Source: Myxococcales bacterium (GTDB lineage Bacteria > Myxococcota > UBA796 > SXON01). From it: a stretch of DNA of 64,000 nt. This document shows positions 1 through 8,123 of the stretch, piece after piece. A program made the position numbers and the translations under genes. Location of the stretch: positions 32,145-96,144 of the forward strand of contig SHYX01000015.1 in NCBI GenBank assembly GCA_009692585.1, written 5' to 3'. The notes below the pieces were generated by a model. That model made no database searches, was not told the origin of the DNA, and saw only the letters and a list, made by a program, of their open reading frames with translations. Numbering within the stretch: the stretch's first letter is position 1; the number at the start of each line of letters is the position of its first letter.

Positions 1-2
1 TC

Positions 3-47
3 GCCCAGAAGCTCGCCCGACGGGTGCGTGCCGCGGACGTGTTGTGA
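3..47 (+). CDS. C-terminal end of an upstream gene, possibly an ECF sigma factor
   Basis: Only the last 14 codons are present, ending in TGA at 45-47; the encoded tail is AQKLARRVRAADVL. The stop overlaps the ATG of the next gene by one base (TGATG), so the two are probably translationally coupled. The basic tail and the anti-sigma factor directly downstream fit the end of sigma-70 region 4 of an ECF factor. That identity is inferred from context; the fragment alone is too short to prove it. Confidence 0.4.
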   Translation, partial: AQKLARRVRAADVL

Positions 48-1036
48 TGGACGCTTTTTTTGCCAGAAATCGCCTCAGCGCCTACCTGGACGGTGAACTC
101 ACCGCTGCGGAGGCGCGGGACCTCGAAACGGCCGTCGCGCGCGATCCGGCGTTGCGCCAGGATCTCGATGAGCTCCGGCGAGCGGTCGATCTGCTACGGA
201 AAAGCGGAATCGTGGACCCGCCGCTGGGCTTCGCGGACCGGCTCGCCGCGCGCCTGGAGGCTGAGCCGATGCCGGTCGGGTGGCGACGGTGGGTGAGGCA
301 GCTCCGTCCGGAGGCGGTCATGCTTGCGGCTGCGGCCGCGATGGTGGTGGTCTACGTTGGGAATCGCGACGAACTCCCGAACCTGACCGTGCCGGTGGAG
401 ACGCCGGTGCTGGTCGGCAAGACCTTCGACAACGGGGCCGAGGCGGCCGTGCCGGAATCGGCTCCGGCCTCGGTCGCGGCGGCCCCCCCCCCGGCACTCG
501 AGGGCAAGGCCGCGGAAAAGCCGGCGGAGTACGCCTCGGCCGCCGCGGATGGGGTGCTCGGGAACGAGGGTCGCAAGCCGGCGTCGAAGACGCAGTCCCT
601 CGCCGAGCGCTTGCCGAGTCCGAAGAACGCCCAGGCGGGGGCCGAGCCGTGGCGGGCGAAGTGGGAGGTCGATCCGGAGCTCGACCAGGCGACCCCCCCC
701 CCGCAGGCCGCGCTGACGTCAGCCCAGTTCGTTTCGCCACCGCCCTTCCGCTACCGGATCGTGGCGCGGAACGACCTTGCGTTGAAGGAGCTCGCCCGCA
801 TCGCCGGCGAGCTGGGCGGGAAGCTTCAGGACTCGCGGGGTCGACCATTGGCGGCCTTCCACCTCGAGGCGGGAACGTCCAGCTCGGTTCGGGTGGCCGT
901 TCCGGCCCACAACGCCGCGCGGCTGGCGGAGCGCCTCCGCGAGCTGGGCACCGTCGATGCGCTCAAGGAGACCGGGAACCTGCTCGCCGACCCAAACGCC
1001 GACATTCCGGTTCAAGTGGAGCTCCAACTCCAGTAG
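47..1036 (+). CDS. Transmembrane anti-sigma factor-like protein
   Basis: The N-terminus (AYLDGELTAAEARDLE, then a run ending in ELRRAVDLL) resembles the sigma-binding helical domain of membrane anti-sigma factors. It lacks the HxxxCxxC zinc site of the ZAS type. One transmembrane helix lies near residues 91-106. A Pro/Ala-rich linker leads to a C-terminal domain (about residues 235-330) that may sense envelope signals. The ATG at 47 overlaps the preceding stop; a GTG one codon earlier is also possible. Two C10 tracts lie in the linker, so gain or loss of a single C would truncate the protein after its membrane anchor. Family membership is inferred from architecture and from the coupling to a probable sigma factor. 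Confidence 0.65.
   Translation: MDAFFARNRLSAYLDGELTAAEARDLETAVARDPALRQDLDELRRAVDLLRKSGIVDPPLGFADRLAARLEAEPMPVGWRRWVRQLRPEAVMLAAAAAMVVVYVGNRDELPNLTVPVETPVLVGKTFDNGAEAAVPESAPASVAAAPPPALEGKAAEKPAEYASAAADGVLGNEGRKPASKTQSLAERLPSPKNAQAGAEPWRAKWEVDPELDQATPPPQAALTSAQFVSPPPFRYRIVARNDLALKELARIAGELGGKLQDSRGRPLAAFHLEAGTSSSVRVAVPAHNAARLAERLRELGTVDALKETGNLLADPNADIPVQVELQLQ
483..492 (+). repeat. C10 homopolymer tract in the anti-sigma gene
   Basis: Ten consecutive C residues encode Pro codons in the linker. Tracts of this length are prone to slippage, either in the cell or during sequencing. Confidence 0.9.
693..702 (+). repeat. Second C10 homopolymer tract in the anti-sigma gene
   Basis: A second run of ten C residues lies 200 bases after the first, in the same gene and again encoding prolines. 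Two tracts of equal length in one linker may mark a contingency locus, or may simply reflect Pro codon use at high GC. Confidence 0.9.
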
Positions 1037-1114
1037 GGCGACGGTCGGCTCGGCCAGTGAGCACCGACCCAGCCGACGAGGGACGACCAAAAGAGCAGCG
1101 GCAATAGCATCATA

Positions 1115-1525
1115 TCAGGTGTGCAACCCCCGTAGGTCAGCCAACAGGTCCGCGAGCGGGAAGCCCTCGGCGTCGGCCGCCTCGACCAGGGTCTCATCCG
1201 CTCCTACCGCGCAGGCGGGGCAGCCGGGGAGTCCCCGGCTCGCGAAGATCCTGCCAACGCCGGGGTGGCGTGCGTGGGCGGCGTGGACCGTCATCTCGGC
1301 GCGGAACGGCCCCGGGTCGAGCAAATTCAGCGCGGCGGCCAGTGCGTCGTCAAGCGCATCAGTTCGGGAGATGAGCAAATCAAGCGCCTCCCGCACGGAT
1401 CGGCTCAGACCCCTCCGATCGAGCAGGTGCGCCGTGACGGCGCCCACGAGCCACTGGCGTACACGCTCCGCCTCGTCGGGGCGGGCCGCCGCCAGGCGGG
1501 ACATCAACTCGCGGGGGTCGCGCAC
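1115..1525 (-). CDS. Conserved-looking hypothetical protein with a C-terminal CxxC
   Basis: A 136-residue protein if translation begins at the GTG at 1525 (start sequence VRDPRELMSRLAAARP); an ATG at 1504 is the alternative. It is mostly helical and charged. Near the C-terminus is GLPGCPACAVGADETLVEA, with a CxxC pair that could bind metal or be redox active. It is divergent from tadA, with 68 bases between the starts. I recognise no family. The open frame reaches 1627, but that start would run through the tadA promoter, so a shorter start is preferred. Confidence 0.55.
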   Translation of the reverse strand: MRDPRELMSRLAAARPDEAERVRQWLVGAVTAHLLDRRGLSRSVREALDLLISRTDALDDALAAALNLLDPGPFRAEMTVHAAHARHPGVGRIFASRGLPGCPACAVGADETLVEAADAEGFPLADLLADLRGLHT

Positions 1526-1550
1526 GCCGCGCAGTGTAGCCCGGCGCCGG

Positions 1551-1579
1551 TTGACGATGGCCCGGTCGGGCCATAGACA
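1551..1579 (+). promoter_or_regulatory. Sigma-70-like promoter of tadA
   Basis: TTGACG at 1551-1556 and TAGACA at 1574-1579 are separated by exactly 17 bases, a good match to a housekeeping promoter. Transcription would start near 1586, just before the first GTG of tadA at 1594; the second GTG at 1603 would then have a slightly longer leader. Confidence 0.6.
1558..1573. promoter_or_regulatory. Perfect inverted repeat inside the tadA promoter spacer
   Basis: TGGCCCG-GT-CGGGCCA has two perfect 7-base arms around a 2-base centre and fills the spacer between the -35 and -10 boxes. A repressor bound there would block RNA polymerase. In GC-rich DNA such palindromes also arise by chance. Confidence 0.4.
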
Positions 1580-1593
1580 GGGGGCCTCGCGGG

Positions 1594-2094
1594 GTGACCT
1601 CCGTGCCTGGTTCTTTGAACATCCCAAATAATTCCTTTGAACGCGATGAATATTGGATGCGTCGGGCGTTGGTGGTGGCTGCTGAAGCCGCCACTCGCGG
1701 GGAAGTCCCGATCGGGGCCCTCGTGGTCTCCGGCGACGTCGAGTTGGCCGCGTGCGGAAACACCCGCGAGTCCGAGGCCGACCCGTGCGGTCACGCCGAA
1801 GTCAACGCGCTTCGGTTGGCGGCTCGGCGCCGGGGCGCTTGGCGCCTCGACGATGCCACGGTGTACGTCACCCTCGAGCCCTGCGCGATGTGCACGGGGG
1901 CGATGGTACTTGCGAGGGTTGCTCGCTGTGTTTTCGCAACGGCCGACCCCAAGGGCGGCTTCTGCGGCACGCTTGGCAACCTCGCCCAGCACCCGGGCCT
2001 CAACCATCACGTCGTGGTTGACTCCGGGGTGCTCCAAGCCGAGGCCGCCGAGCAACTCCGGTCCTTCTTCCGGTCGTTGCGTTCGAAGGATTGA
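1594..2094 (+). CDS. tadA: tRNA-specific adenosine deaminase TadA
   Basis: TadA deaminates adenosine 34 to inosine in tRNA-Arg(ACG). The protein has the zinc-dependent deaminase signature: CGHAEVNAL (His ligand and catalytic Glu, about residues 65-73) and EPCAMCTGA (two Cys ligands, about residues 94-102). The N-terminal DEYWMRRAL is the usual TadA start region, so translation must begin upstream of the ATG at 1657. GTG at 1594 or 1603 fits, with a G-rich stretch before it. Its length (166 aa) is normal. The order tadA, tRNA-Ser, SRP RNA, dnaX, recR is also familiar from Firmicutes. Confidence 0.95.
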   Translation: MTSVPGSLNIPNNSFERDEYWMRRALVVAAEAATRGEVPIGALVVSGDVELAACGNTRESEADPCGHAEVNALRLAARRRGAWRLDDATVYVTLEPCAMCTGAMVLARVARCVFATADPKGGFCGTLGNLAQHPGLNHHVVVDSGVLQAEAAEQLRSFFRSLRSKD

Positions 2095-2103
2095 CAGTTC
2101 TGC

Positions 2104-2191
2104 GGAAAGGTGGCCGAGTGGTTGAAGGCGACAGACTCGAAATCTGTTTTAGGTTTTCCTAACGTGGGTTCGAATCCCACCCTTTCCGCCA
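2104..2191 (+). tRNA. tRNA-Ser (anticodon CGA)
   Basis: The acceptor stem GGAAAGG (2104-2110) pairs with CCTTTCC (2181-2187), followed by G and an encoded CCA. The anticodon stem-loop ACAGA-CTCGAAA-TCTGT gives anticodon CGA, reading UCG. A long variable arm typical of class II tRNA-Ser follows. The T-arm is GTGGG-TTCGAAT-CCCAC. It starts 9 bases after the tadA stop and is probably cotranscribed. Confidence 0.97.
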
Positions 2192-2198
2192 CCTTTTT

Positions 2199-2288
2199 GG
2201 ACAGGTGGCCGAGTGGTTGAAGGCGCACGACTGGAAATCGTGTGTACCCTTAAAAGTACCGCGGGTTCGAATCCCGCCCTGTCCGCCA
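2199..2288 (+). tRNA. tRNA-Ser (anticodon GGA)
   Basis: The acceptor stem GGACAGG (2199-2205) pairs with CCTGTCC (2278-2284), followed by G and an encoded CCA. The anticodon stem-loop CACGA-CTGGAAA-TCGTG gives anticodon GGA, reading UCC and UCU. It has a long variable arm and the T-arm GCGGG-TTCGAAT-CCCGC. Only 7 bases separate it from the first tRNA-Ser, so the two are likely processed from one transcript. Confidence 0.97.
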
Positions 2289-2302
2289 TCACCCTTCGCG
2301 CT

Positions 2303-2413
2303 CGGAGGTGATGGTCGGGTCCCATGACCATGATCACGTGAACTCCGCCAGGTCCGAGAGGAAGCAACGGTAGCGCTGATCGTGGGGTGTGGGGTGCCCG
2401 GCCATCACCTCCG
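2303..2413 (+). ncRNA. ffs: Signal recognition particle RNA (4.5S-type)
   Basis: The ends form a perfect 12-base-pair stem, CGGAGGTGATGG (2303-2314) with CCATCACCTCCG (2402-2413). The centre holds the conserved Ffh-binding hairpin: CAGGTCC, a GAGA tetraloop, then GGAAGCA (about 2349-2366), closely matching the bacterial consensus with its GGAA loop. The length of about 111 nt fits the small bacterial SRP RNA, which binds Ffh for co-translational membrane targeting. It lies 14 bases after tRNA-Ser(GGA) and upstream of dnaX, as scr does in Bacillus. The exact 5' and 3' ends could extend a few bases. Confidence 0.93.
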
Positions 2414-2481
2414 CGCGTGCACGCGGCGAGGCGTCTCCCCCCGTTCGCGATCGCGTTAGCTCTGCTGTCTGGGGTGGTCGC

Positions 2482-3708
2482 GTGTCCGACGGGTATCTGG
2501 CCATCGCCCGCAAGTGGCGCCCGCACACGCTCGAAGAGATGGCGGGTCAGTCGCATGTGACCCGCACGCTCGGGAACGCGCTGGCCAGCGGTCGGCTTCA
2601 TCACGCGTTCTTGTTCACCGGGGCTCGCGGCGTCGGAAAGACCACCGCCGCTCGTGCGTTCGCCCGCTCGCTCAATTGCGTCGAAGGCGCCTCGCTCCAG
2701 CCCTGTGGTCAATGCGCGCCGTGTCGGGAGATCCCGCTCGGCACCAGCCCCGACGTCATCGAGGTCGACGGGGCCAGCAACAACTCCGTCGAAGACGTGC
2801 GCGACCTGCGGGATGGCATCCGCTACCTCCCCAACGCTGCCCGCTTCAAGATCTACATCATCGACGAAGTGCACATGTTGTCGAAGGGGGCGTTCAACGC
2901 CCTGCTCAAGACGCTCGAGGAGCCGCCGCCTCACGTGAAGTTCATCTTTGCGACCACGGAGGCGAACAAGATTCCGGACACCATCCTCAGCAGGGTGCAG
3001 CGCTTCGATTTCAAGCGGATTCCCCAGCCGGTGGTCGCGGAGCGCTTGCGACTCATCTGTGAGGCCGAAGGTGTGGAGATCAGCGACGGATCACTCCGCA
3101 TGATCGCTCGCGCCGGTGAGGGCTCCATGCGGGACAGCCAGAGCTTGTTGGATCAGGTGATCAGCTTCGGCGGGATGGCCCCGACGGACGTCCAGGTCGT
3201 GGACATTCTCGGCCTGGTCGATCGCCGCATGCTCTACGACATGCTGGAGGGGATGCTCGGTTCGGACGCGCCGCGCTGCCTCGACGCCATCGCGGAGGTG
3301 TACGAGCGTGGGTATGAAATCGGCCAGTTCACGAGCGAACTCCTCGAGCTGGTCCGCGACGCGGCGCTGGTCGCCCTGTCGGCCACGGCGGTGCGCCACA
3401 TGGACGCGCCGGAAGAGGAGCGGGAGCGCCTGGGTCGGGTCGCCGCCGGGGTGCCGGCAGAACAGCTGGCGCGCACGTTTCATGTGCTGCTCGAGGTTCA
3501 CGATCAGGTCGCACGCGCCTCGCGCCCCCGCATGGTCTTGGAGATGGCGGTGGCGCGGCTGGTGGCGATCCGCCCGGCCGAGGCGGTGGGCCCCCTGGTC
3601 GAGCGGCTCGCCGACCTCGAGCGACGTCTCCGGGGGGCAGGCGCGACTCCGCCTCGGCCCCGCGGCCGCGAACCCGGCGACGACCCGGAGGGTGAGAGGC
3701 GAGGGTGA
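2482..3708 (+). CDS. dnaX: DNA polymerase III gamma-type clamp-loader subunit
   Basis: An AAA+ clamp-loader ATPase that helps place the sliding clamp on DNA. Visible are Walker A GARGVGKTTAARAF (about residues 45-58), the zinc site around CGQCAPC, VDGASNNSVEDVR, Walker B IIDEVHML and the SRC-type region (here ILSRVQRF). The GTG at 2482 gives the typical start VSDGYLAIARKWRP, with a GGGGTGG stretch just upstream. Upstream in-frame starts lie in the SRP RNA. At 408 aa it is the size of gamma rather than tau. The tau-like remainder is in the next frame, overlapping by GTGA. Confidence 0.93.
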   Translation: MSDGYLAIARKWRPHTLEEMAGQSHVTRTLGNALASGRLHHAFLFTGARGVGKTTAARAFARSLNCVEGASLQPCGQCAPCREIPLGTSPDVIEVDGASNNSVEDVRDLRDGIRYLPNAARFKIYIIDEVHMLSKGAFNALLKTLEEPPPHVKFIFATTEANKIPDTILSRVQRFDFKRIPQPVVAERLRLICEAEGVEISDGSLRMIARAGEGSMRDSQSLLDQVISFGGMAPTDVQVVDILGLVDRRMLYDMLEGMLGSDAPRCLDAIAEVYERGYEIGQFTSELLELVRDAALVALSATAVRHMDAPEEERERLGRVAAGVPAEQLARTFHVLLEVHDQVARASRPRMVLEMAVARLVAIRPAEAVGPLVERLADLERRLRGAGATPPRPRGREPGDDPEGERRG

Positions 3709-4319
3709 GCAGGACGGGACTGCCCCCGCTGCCCGTCGCCTCGGCGATACCGGTTGCCGCGCTCGCCTCAGCGGAACCTGCAGCGGCGCTCCCTCCCCCC
3801 CCGTCACTCCCTGCCGCAGCGCCGGTCACCCCCGAGCGCGCGGCGCCCCCTCCGGTGGCAACGGCGCCGCCGGTAGAGCCGCAGCCGCTGGACGCCACCT
3901 GGGCTCGGGTGCTGGCCGCGCTCCCCGCTTCCGAGCGGGTGGCGGTCCACGATGTGGCACTTCCGCTCTCTGTCGGCGACGGCACTTTTCGGATTGGGGT
4001 GCGCAAGGAACTCTGGCGGGCACGGGTGCGCGACCAGCTCGCGCGCGTCGACCTCGCCGCGATCCTGCCCGGTCTTCGTCGGGTCGACGTGGTGGTGGTG
4101 AAGGAGGCGGGGAGCACCGGGCGTGAGGTCATCAGCGCCGCTGACCTCGAACGTCGGGCGCTGGCCCGGGCGGCGGCCGAAACGTCGGAGCCCCTCCGTC
4201 GCCTGATGGCGATGTTCGACGCCGAGTTGGAGGAGGTGACGCCGACGGTGTCGCCGGGCGCCGACGACGTGCCCGGGGTGGTCGAGGATGGGCCCGACGA
4301 TTCCCCGGCGGTCCGCTGA
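3705..4319 (+). CDS. Tau-like C-terminal part of DnaX in a separate frame
   Basis: 204 aa: a Pro/Ala-rich linker (about residues 5-62), then a small alpha/beta domain (LDATWARVLAALPASE to VDVVVVKEAG) and an acidic tail. The position, linker and domain match the part of tau that lies beyond gamma. The GTG at 3705 overlaps the dnaX stop (GTGA) and follows a possible ribosome site GAGAGG (3694-3699). The frame is -1 to dnaX and is closed by a TGA at 3693-3695. One extra G in the GGG at 3703-3705 would fuse the two frames. The domain also resembles DciA/DUF721. So it may be a genuine split gene or an indel; I cannot decide from the sequence. Confidence 0.7.
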   Translation: MSRTGLPPLPVASAIPVAALASAEPAAALPPPPSLPAAAPVTPERAAPPPVATAPPVEPQPLDATWARVLAALPASERVAVHDVALPLSVGDGTFRIGVRKELWRARVRDQLARVDLAAILPGLRRVDVVVVKEAGSTGREVISAADLERRALARAAAETSEPLRRLMAMFDAELEEVTPTVSPGADDVPGVVEDGPDDSPAVR

Positions 4320-4900
4320 TGGATGCCCTTCGTCGGGCGGTCGCGCAGCTGGCCCGGTTCCCCGGCGTCGGCGAAAAGACGGCGCAGCGCTACGCCTACT
4401 GGTTGTTGCGGCAGCCGCCCGAGGTGGCGGATGCGCTCGCCGATGCGATCCGCGCCCTTCGGATCGGCATCCGCGAGTGCGAGACGTGCTGCGACCTCAC
4501 CGACACCAGCCCGTGCCGTCGCTGCGGGGACATCCGTCGTGACCAAACAATACTCTGCGTCGTCGAGCGGCCCCAGGACATCGCGGTCATCGACGGGTCA
4601 GGGGAATTTCGGGGGCGGTACCACGTGCTGCACGGCGCCCTGTCGCCGCTGGATGGGGTCGGACCCGCCCAGCTCCGGCTCCGCGAGCTCGTCACCCGGC
4701 TACCGGGGCTGACCGAGGTGATCCTGGCCACGGATCCGGATGTCGAAGGCGATACGACGGCCTTGTACGTGGCCAATCTGCTCAAGCCGCTGGGTGTGAA
4801 GGTGACGAGGCTGGCCCATGGTGTCAGCGTGGGGACCGCGATCGAGTACGCCGACCGCGTGTCACTGGCGCGTGCCCTGGAGGGGCGTCGCGAGCTGTAA
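4319..4900 (+). CDS. recR: Recombination mediator protein RecR
   Basis: RecR works with RecF/RecO to load RecA at gaps. The protein has an N-terminal helix-hairpin-helix (ARFPGVGEKTAQRYA), a four-cysteine zinc finger (CETCC...CRRC, about residues 54-69) and a Toprim domain (VVERPQDIAVID, ATDPDVEGDTTA). Length is 193 aa, normal for the family. Its ATG overlaps the stop of the preceding frame (TGATG). No ybaB/ebfC gene lies between dnaX and recR, unlike in many bacteria. It ends 7 bases before the convergent uvrB stop. Confidence 0.95.
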   Translation: MDALRRAVAQLARFPGVGEKTAQRYAYWLLRQPPEVADALADAIRALRIGIRECETCCDLTDTSPCRRCGDIRRDQTILCVVERPQDIAVIDGSGEFRGRYHVLHGALSPLDGVGPAQLRLRELVTRLPGLTEVILATDPDVEGDTTALYVANLLKPLGVKVTRLAHGVSVGTAIEYADRVSLARALEGRREL

Positions 4901-4907
4901 CTGCGGG

Positions 4908-6905
4908 TCATCCGGCGGTGATGAGCAGCTCCTCCAGACCTCGCACGCGGTCACGGAGCTCGGCTGCGCGCTCGAAATCAAGCCGGGCGGCGGCGGCCCG
5001 CATCTCCGACCGCAGGCGTTGAATCGTCATCGGGAGCGCTTCCAGCGTGATTTCGGGAAGCTCCGCGGCGTCTTCTTTGTCTTTTGGCACCTTGACGTAG
5101 TCGGCGTCCAGGATCGCGGCGAGCGGCGAGTCGAAGCTCTTGATGATGGTGGTGGGGGTGATCCCGTGCGTGTCGTTGTACGCGACCTGCTTGACACGCC
5201 GCCGCTCGGTCTCCCCAATGGCGCGTTGCATCGACGGGGTGATCTTGTCCGCGTACAAGGTGACCCGGCCCTCGACGTTGCGCGCCGCCCGGCCGATGGT
5301 CTGGATGAGCGACGTGCCGCTGCGCAAGAAGCCCTCCTTGTCGGCGTCCATCACGCAGACCAGGGCCACTTCGGGGAGGTCCAGCCCCTCTCGCAGCAGA
5401 TTGATGCCGACCAGCACGTCGAAGCCGCCCTGGCGCAGTTCGCGCAGGATCTGCATGCGCTCGAGGGTGTCGATGTCGCTGTGCAGGTACTTCACCCGCA
5501 CCCCCAGCTCGCGATAATAGTCTGTGAGTTCCTGGGCCATTCGCTTGGTCAGGGTGGTGACCAGCACCCGCCAGCCAGCGGCGACGACGGCGCGGATCTG
5601 GGCCAGGCAGTCATCGACCTGATGGGTGGCGGGGCGTACGTCGACCACCGGGTCCAGGAGCCCCGTCGGCCGGATCACCTGTTCCGCGACGACGCCGTAG
5701 GCTTTTTCCAGCTCGTACCTGGCAGGGGTGGCGCTGACATAGACCGCGCGGTCGATGCGTGCTTCGAACTCGGCGAAGGTGAGCGGGCGGTTGTCGAGCG
5801 CTGACGGGAGCCGAAAGCCGAACTTGACCAGGGTTTCTTTGCGGTTTCGGTCGCCGTGGTACATTCCTCCGACCTGGGGCACCGAGGCGTGGCTTTCGTC
5901 GATCACGATGAGCCATTCCGATGGGAAGTACTCCAACAACGTGGGCGGAGGATCGCCCGGGGGGCGGCCCGTCAGGTGTTTGCTGTAGTTCTCGATGCCG
6001 CTGCAGAAGCCCATCTGCTCGATCATCTCGAGGTCGAAGCTGGTGCGCTGTTCCAGGCGCTGCGCTTCGAGGAGCAGCCCCGCAGCCCGGAGTTCGGTCA
6101 GGCGCTGCAGCAGCTCTGCCCGGATCGTCGCGATGGCCCGGTCAAGCTTCTCACGGGGGGTGACGTAGTGACTCGCCGGGTAGATACATACCTTCTCGAG
6201 GATCGCCAGCCGGGTGCCGCGCAGCGGGTCGAAGACGCGGAGCGCCTCGATCTCGTCGCCGAACAGCTCGATCCGGATCGCGCGCTCGTTCTCGTGGGCG
6301 GGCACGACCTCGACGACGTCGCCGCGCACCCGAAAGGTTCCACGATGAAGATCGGCGTCATTCCTATGATATTGTAGTTCTACCAGTCGGGCCAGCAGGT
6401 CCTTGCGCCGGACGGTCTGCCCGGGCACCAACTGCAAGAGCATGCCGTCGTACGCCTCTGGAGAACCGAGACCGTAGATGCAGGACACACTCGCGACGAT
6501 GATGACGTCGTTGCGCTCGAGGAGCGATCGGGTTGCCGCGTGCCGGAGCTTGTCGATATGGTCGTTGATGAGACTATCTTTTTCGATATAGGTGTCCGAA
6601 GACGGGATGTACGCCTCGGGCTGGTAGTAGTCGAAATAGGAGACGAAGTACTCCACGGCGTTGTCGGGGAACAGCGACTTCATCTCGCCATACAGCTGCG
6701 CCGCCAGCGTCTTGTTGTGCGCCAGAAGCAGGGTGGGCCGGTTCCACTGGGCGATGACGTTGGCCATCGTGAACGTCTTGCCGGTACCGGTAGCTCCGAG
6801 CAGGACCTGGTGTTTGAGCCCCTGCTGAAGACCCGACACCAGCTGGGCGATGGCGGCGGGCTGATCGCCGGCCGGCACGTACTCGCTGGCGAGCTTGAAG
6901 GGCAC
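4908..6905 (-). CDS. uvrB: Excinuclease ABC subunit UvrB
   Basis: The damage-verifying helicase of nucleotide excision repair. Visible are Walker [13 protein letters not shown] (about residues 38-49), the beta-hairpin region [14 protein letters not shown], the VIDESH box, helicase motif VI (QTIGRAARN) and a C-terminal UVR motif (about residues 625-660) that contacts UvrC. Length is 665 aa, normal for the family. The start [15 protein letters not shown] is typical. It lies 44 bases downstream of the lipoprotein gene on the same strand. Confidence 0.97.
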   Translation of the reverse strand: MPFKLASEYVPAGDQPAAIAQLVSGLQQGLKHQVLLGATGTGKTFTMANVIAQWNRPTLLLAHNKTLAAQLYGEMKSLFPDNAVEYFVSYFDYYQPEAYIPSSDTYIEKDSLINDHIDKLRHAATRSLLERNDVIIVASVSCIYGLGSPEAYDGMLLQLVPGQTVRRKDLLARLVELQYHRNDADLHRGTFRVRGDVVEVVPAHENERAIRIELFGDEIEALRVFDPLRGTRLAILEKVCIYPASHYVTPREKLDRAIATIRAELLQRLTELRAAGLLLEAQRLEQRTSFDLEMIEQMGFCSGIENYSKHLTGRPPGDPPPTLLEYFPSEWLIVIDESHASVPQVGGMYHGDRNRKETLVKFGFRLPSALDNRPLTFAEFEARIDRAVYVSATPARYELEKAYGVVAEQVIRPTGLLDPVVDVRPATHQVDDCLAQIRAVVAAGWRVLVTTLTKRMAQELTDYYRELGVRVKYLHSDIDTLERMQILRELRQGGFDVLVGINLLREGLDLPEVALVCVMDADKEGFLRSGTSLIQTIGRAARNVEGRVTLYADKITPSMQRAIGETERRRVKQVAYNDTHGITPTTIIKSFDSPLAAILDADYVKVPKDKEDAAELPEITLEALPMTIQRLRSEMRAAAARLDFERAAELRDRVRGLEELLITAG

Positions 6906-6949
6906 GGGCCGGTCCTAACCCGCAGCCAGAACGCAAGTTCAGTGCCGAG

Positions 6950-8098
6950 TCACGGCACGGTGTACCGGGCGCCGTCGCTGAGTACGATTCCATAGAAGCT
7001 GCCGCGGTCACCGGCTTCAGAGATGTAGAGGTGGTCGGCGGCGTTGGACCCGTGGAGGATGCGCCAGACCGTCTGAAACTCCCCTGCCGATGCGGTCACG
7101 TAGAACTCGGGCCGGGCGTCGTCGGAGGCGTCCACGGCGAGCATGAACGGCTGCCAGTCCTCGTCGCTCCACTGGTCCTGCATCTGCCACGAGGTCGTCG
7201 CGATGTCGAATTTCACGACCCCGTAGGACCCGACGTTGAAGTCGTACGCGGGCGCGTACCAGTTCCCGTCGTCCCCGTGGGCGCCACTCAAGGTGTAGAT
7301 GGCGGGCGCTTCGAAGTCGGGCATCAACTGGAACACGAATCCTTCGTCCGGGTGGTAGGTCGCGAAGCCGCCGTAGATGTCGAAGACACCGACCGTTCCG
7401 GTGAGGGGGTCGGACGCCAGCCCGAGCCCATAGAATTCCTCTTCGGCGTTCCACTCTGCCAGCTGGGTGAAGGTGCCGTCGCGGGTGACGGTCGCCAGCT
7501 GGTTGCCGAAGACGACATAGATCGTCCCGTCTGGGGTGACGGTGACGCCGTAGGGTGGAAACTCGTACACCTCGGTGTCGCTGAAGTCCGCGAACTGGGT
7601 GCAGTTGCCTTTGCCGTCGACGTGGGCCAGGTAGGCGAGGCTGTCGTTGACGATCCACTGGTCGGCGACCTGGGCGCCCTCGCTCACCACATGGTCGAGG
7701 AAGAAGGGCGCGCAGGGCGCGACGGAGAGATCGGCTTCGATTCGGCCGATGGTGTCGAAGGTGAGCAGGTGGCCCGCCCCGGTTGACTCCACCCACGCGA
7801 CCTCGAGGCCGGCGAAGTTCTCGTCCACCTTGCCGTCGCAGTCGTTGTCGACATCGTCGCTGTCGTCCTCGCCCCGAGCGGGAGAGACGCGGGGGTTGGC
7901 GTCGTCACAGTCCCCCTGTTCGGGCGAGAAGCCGTCGTCATCCTGGTCGGCGTCGCTGTCTTCGGTGTCGTCGACGCTGGTGTCGATGCCGCCGTTTCCG
8001 GAGTCGCCGGCGGTGTCCTTGTTGCCGGCGCCGAAGCCGGTGTTGACCTCGTCGCAAGCGGCGAGAAGGCAGAATACCGGAATCAAGCGCAGGGTCAT
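6950..8098 (-). CDS. Lipoprotein with one MopE-type acidic motif
   Basis: The ATG at 8098 gives [15 protein letters not shown], a lipoprotein signal with lipobox LAAC; longer in-frame starts would bury this signal. An acidic Thr/Asp linker follows, then one MopE-like motif ([18 protein letters not shown] and [15 protein letters not shown], about residues 45-95). The remainder, about 285 residues, has repeated strand-turn units such as [14 protein letters not shown] and [10 protein letters not shown], suggesting a beta-propeller. A calcium- or metal-binding envelope protein is likely; the ligand is unknown. It is divergent from the Nudix gene across 25 bases. Confidence 0.75.
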   Translation of the reverse strand: MTLRLIPVFCLLAACDEVNTGFGAGNKDTAGDSGNGGIDTSVDDTEDSDADQDDDGFSPEQGDCDDANPRVSPARGEDDSDDVDNDCDGKVDENFAGLEVAWVESTGAGHLLTFDTIGRIEADLSVAPCAPFFLDHVVSEGAQVADQWIVNDSLAYLAHVDGKGNCTQFADFSDTEVYEFPPYGVTVTPDGTIYVVFGNQLATVTRDGTFTQLAEWNAEEEFYGLGLASDPLTGTVGVFDIYGGFATYHPDEGFVFQLMPDFEAPAIYTLSGAHGDDGNWYAPAYDFNVGSYGVVKFDIATTSWQMQDQWSDEDWQPFMLAVDASDDARPEFYVTASAGEFQTVWRILHGSNAADHLYISEAGDRGSFYGIVLSDGARYTVP

Positions 8099-8123
8099 CC
8101 GGGCAGTATATCTTTGCGGCACC

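Noticed and set aside
2389..2481. Longer dnaX start at 2389.
   Set aside because: It lies inside the SRP RNA and adds residues with no family match; the GTG at 2482 gives the conserved start.
2007..2934. Minus-strand frames across the tRNA-Ser genes and dnaX, containing RVGFEPT-like peptides.
   Set aside because: These are the well-known spurious translations of tRNA antisense strands; the region is explained by two tRNAs, SRP RNA and dnaX.
3694..3708. Programmed -1 frameshift joining the two dnaX frames.
   Set aside because: The overlap window is only 13 bases and has no slippery heptamer; reinitiation at GTGA or a sequencing indel explains the data better.
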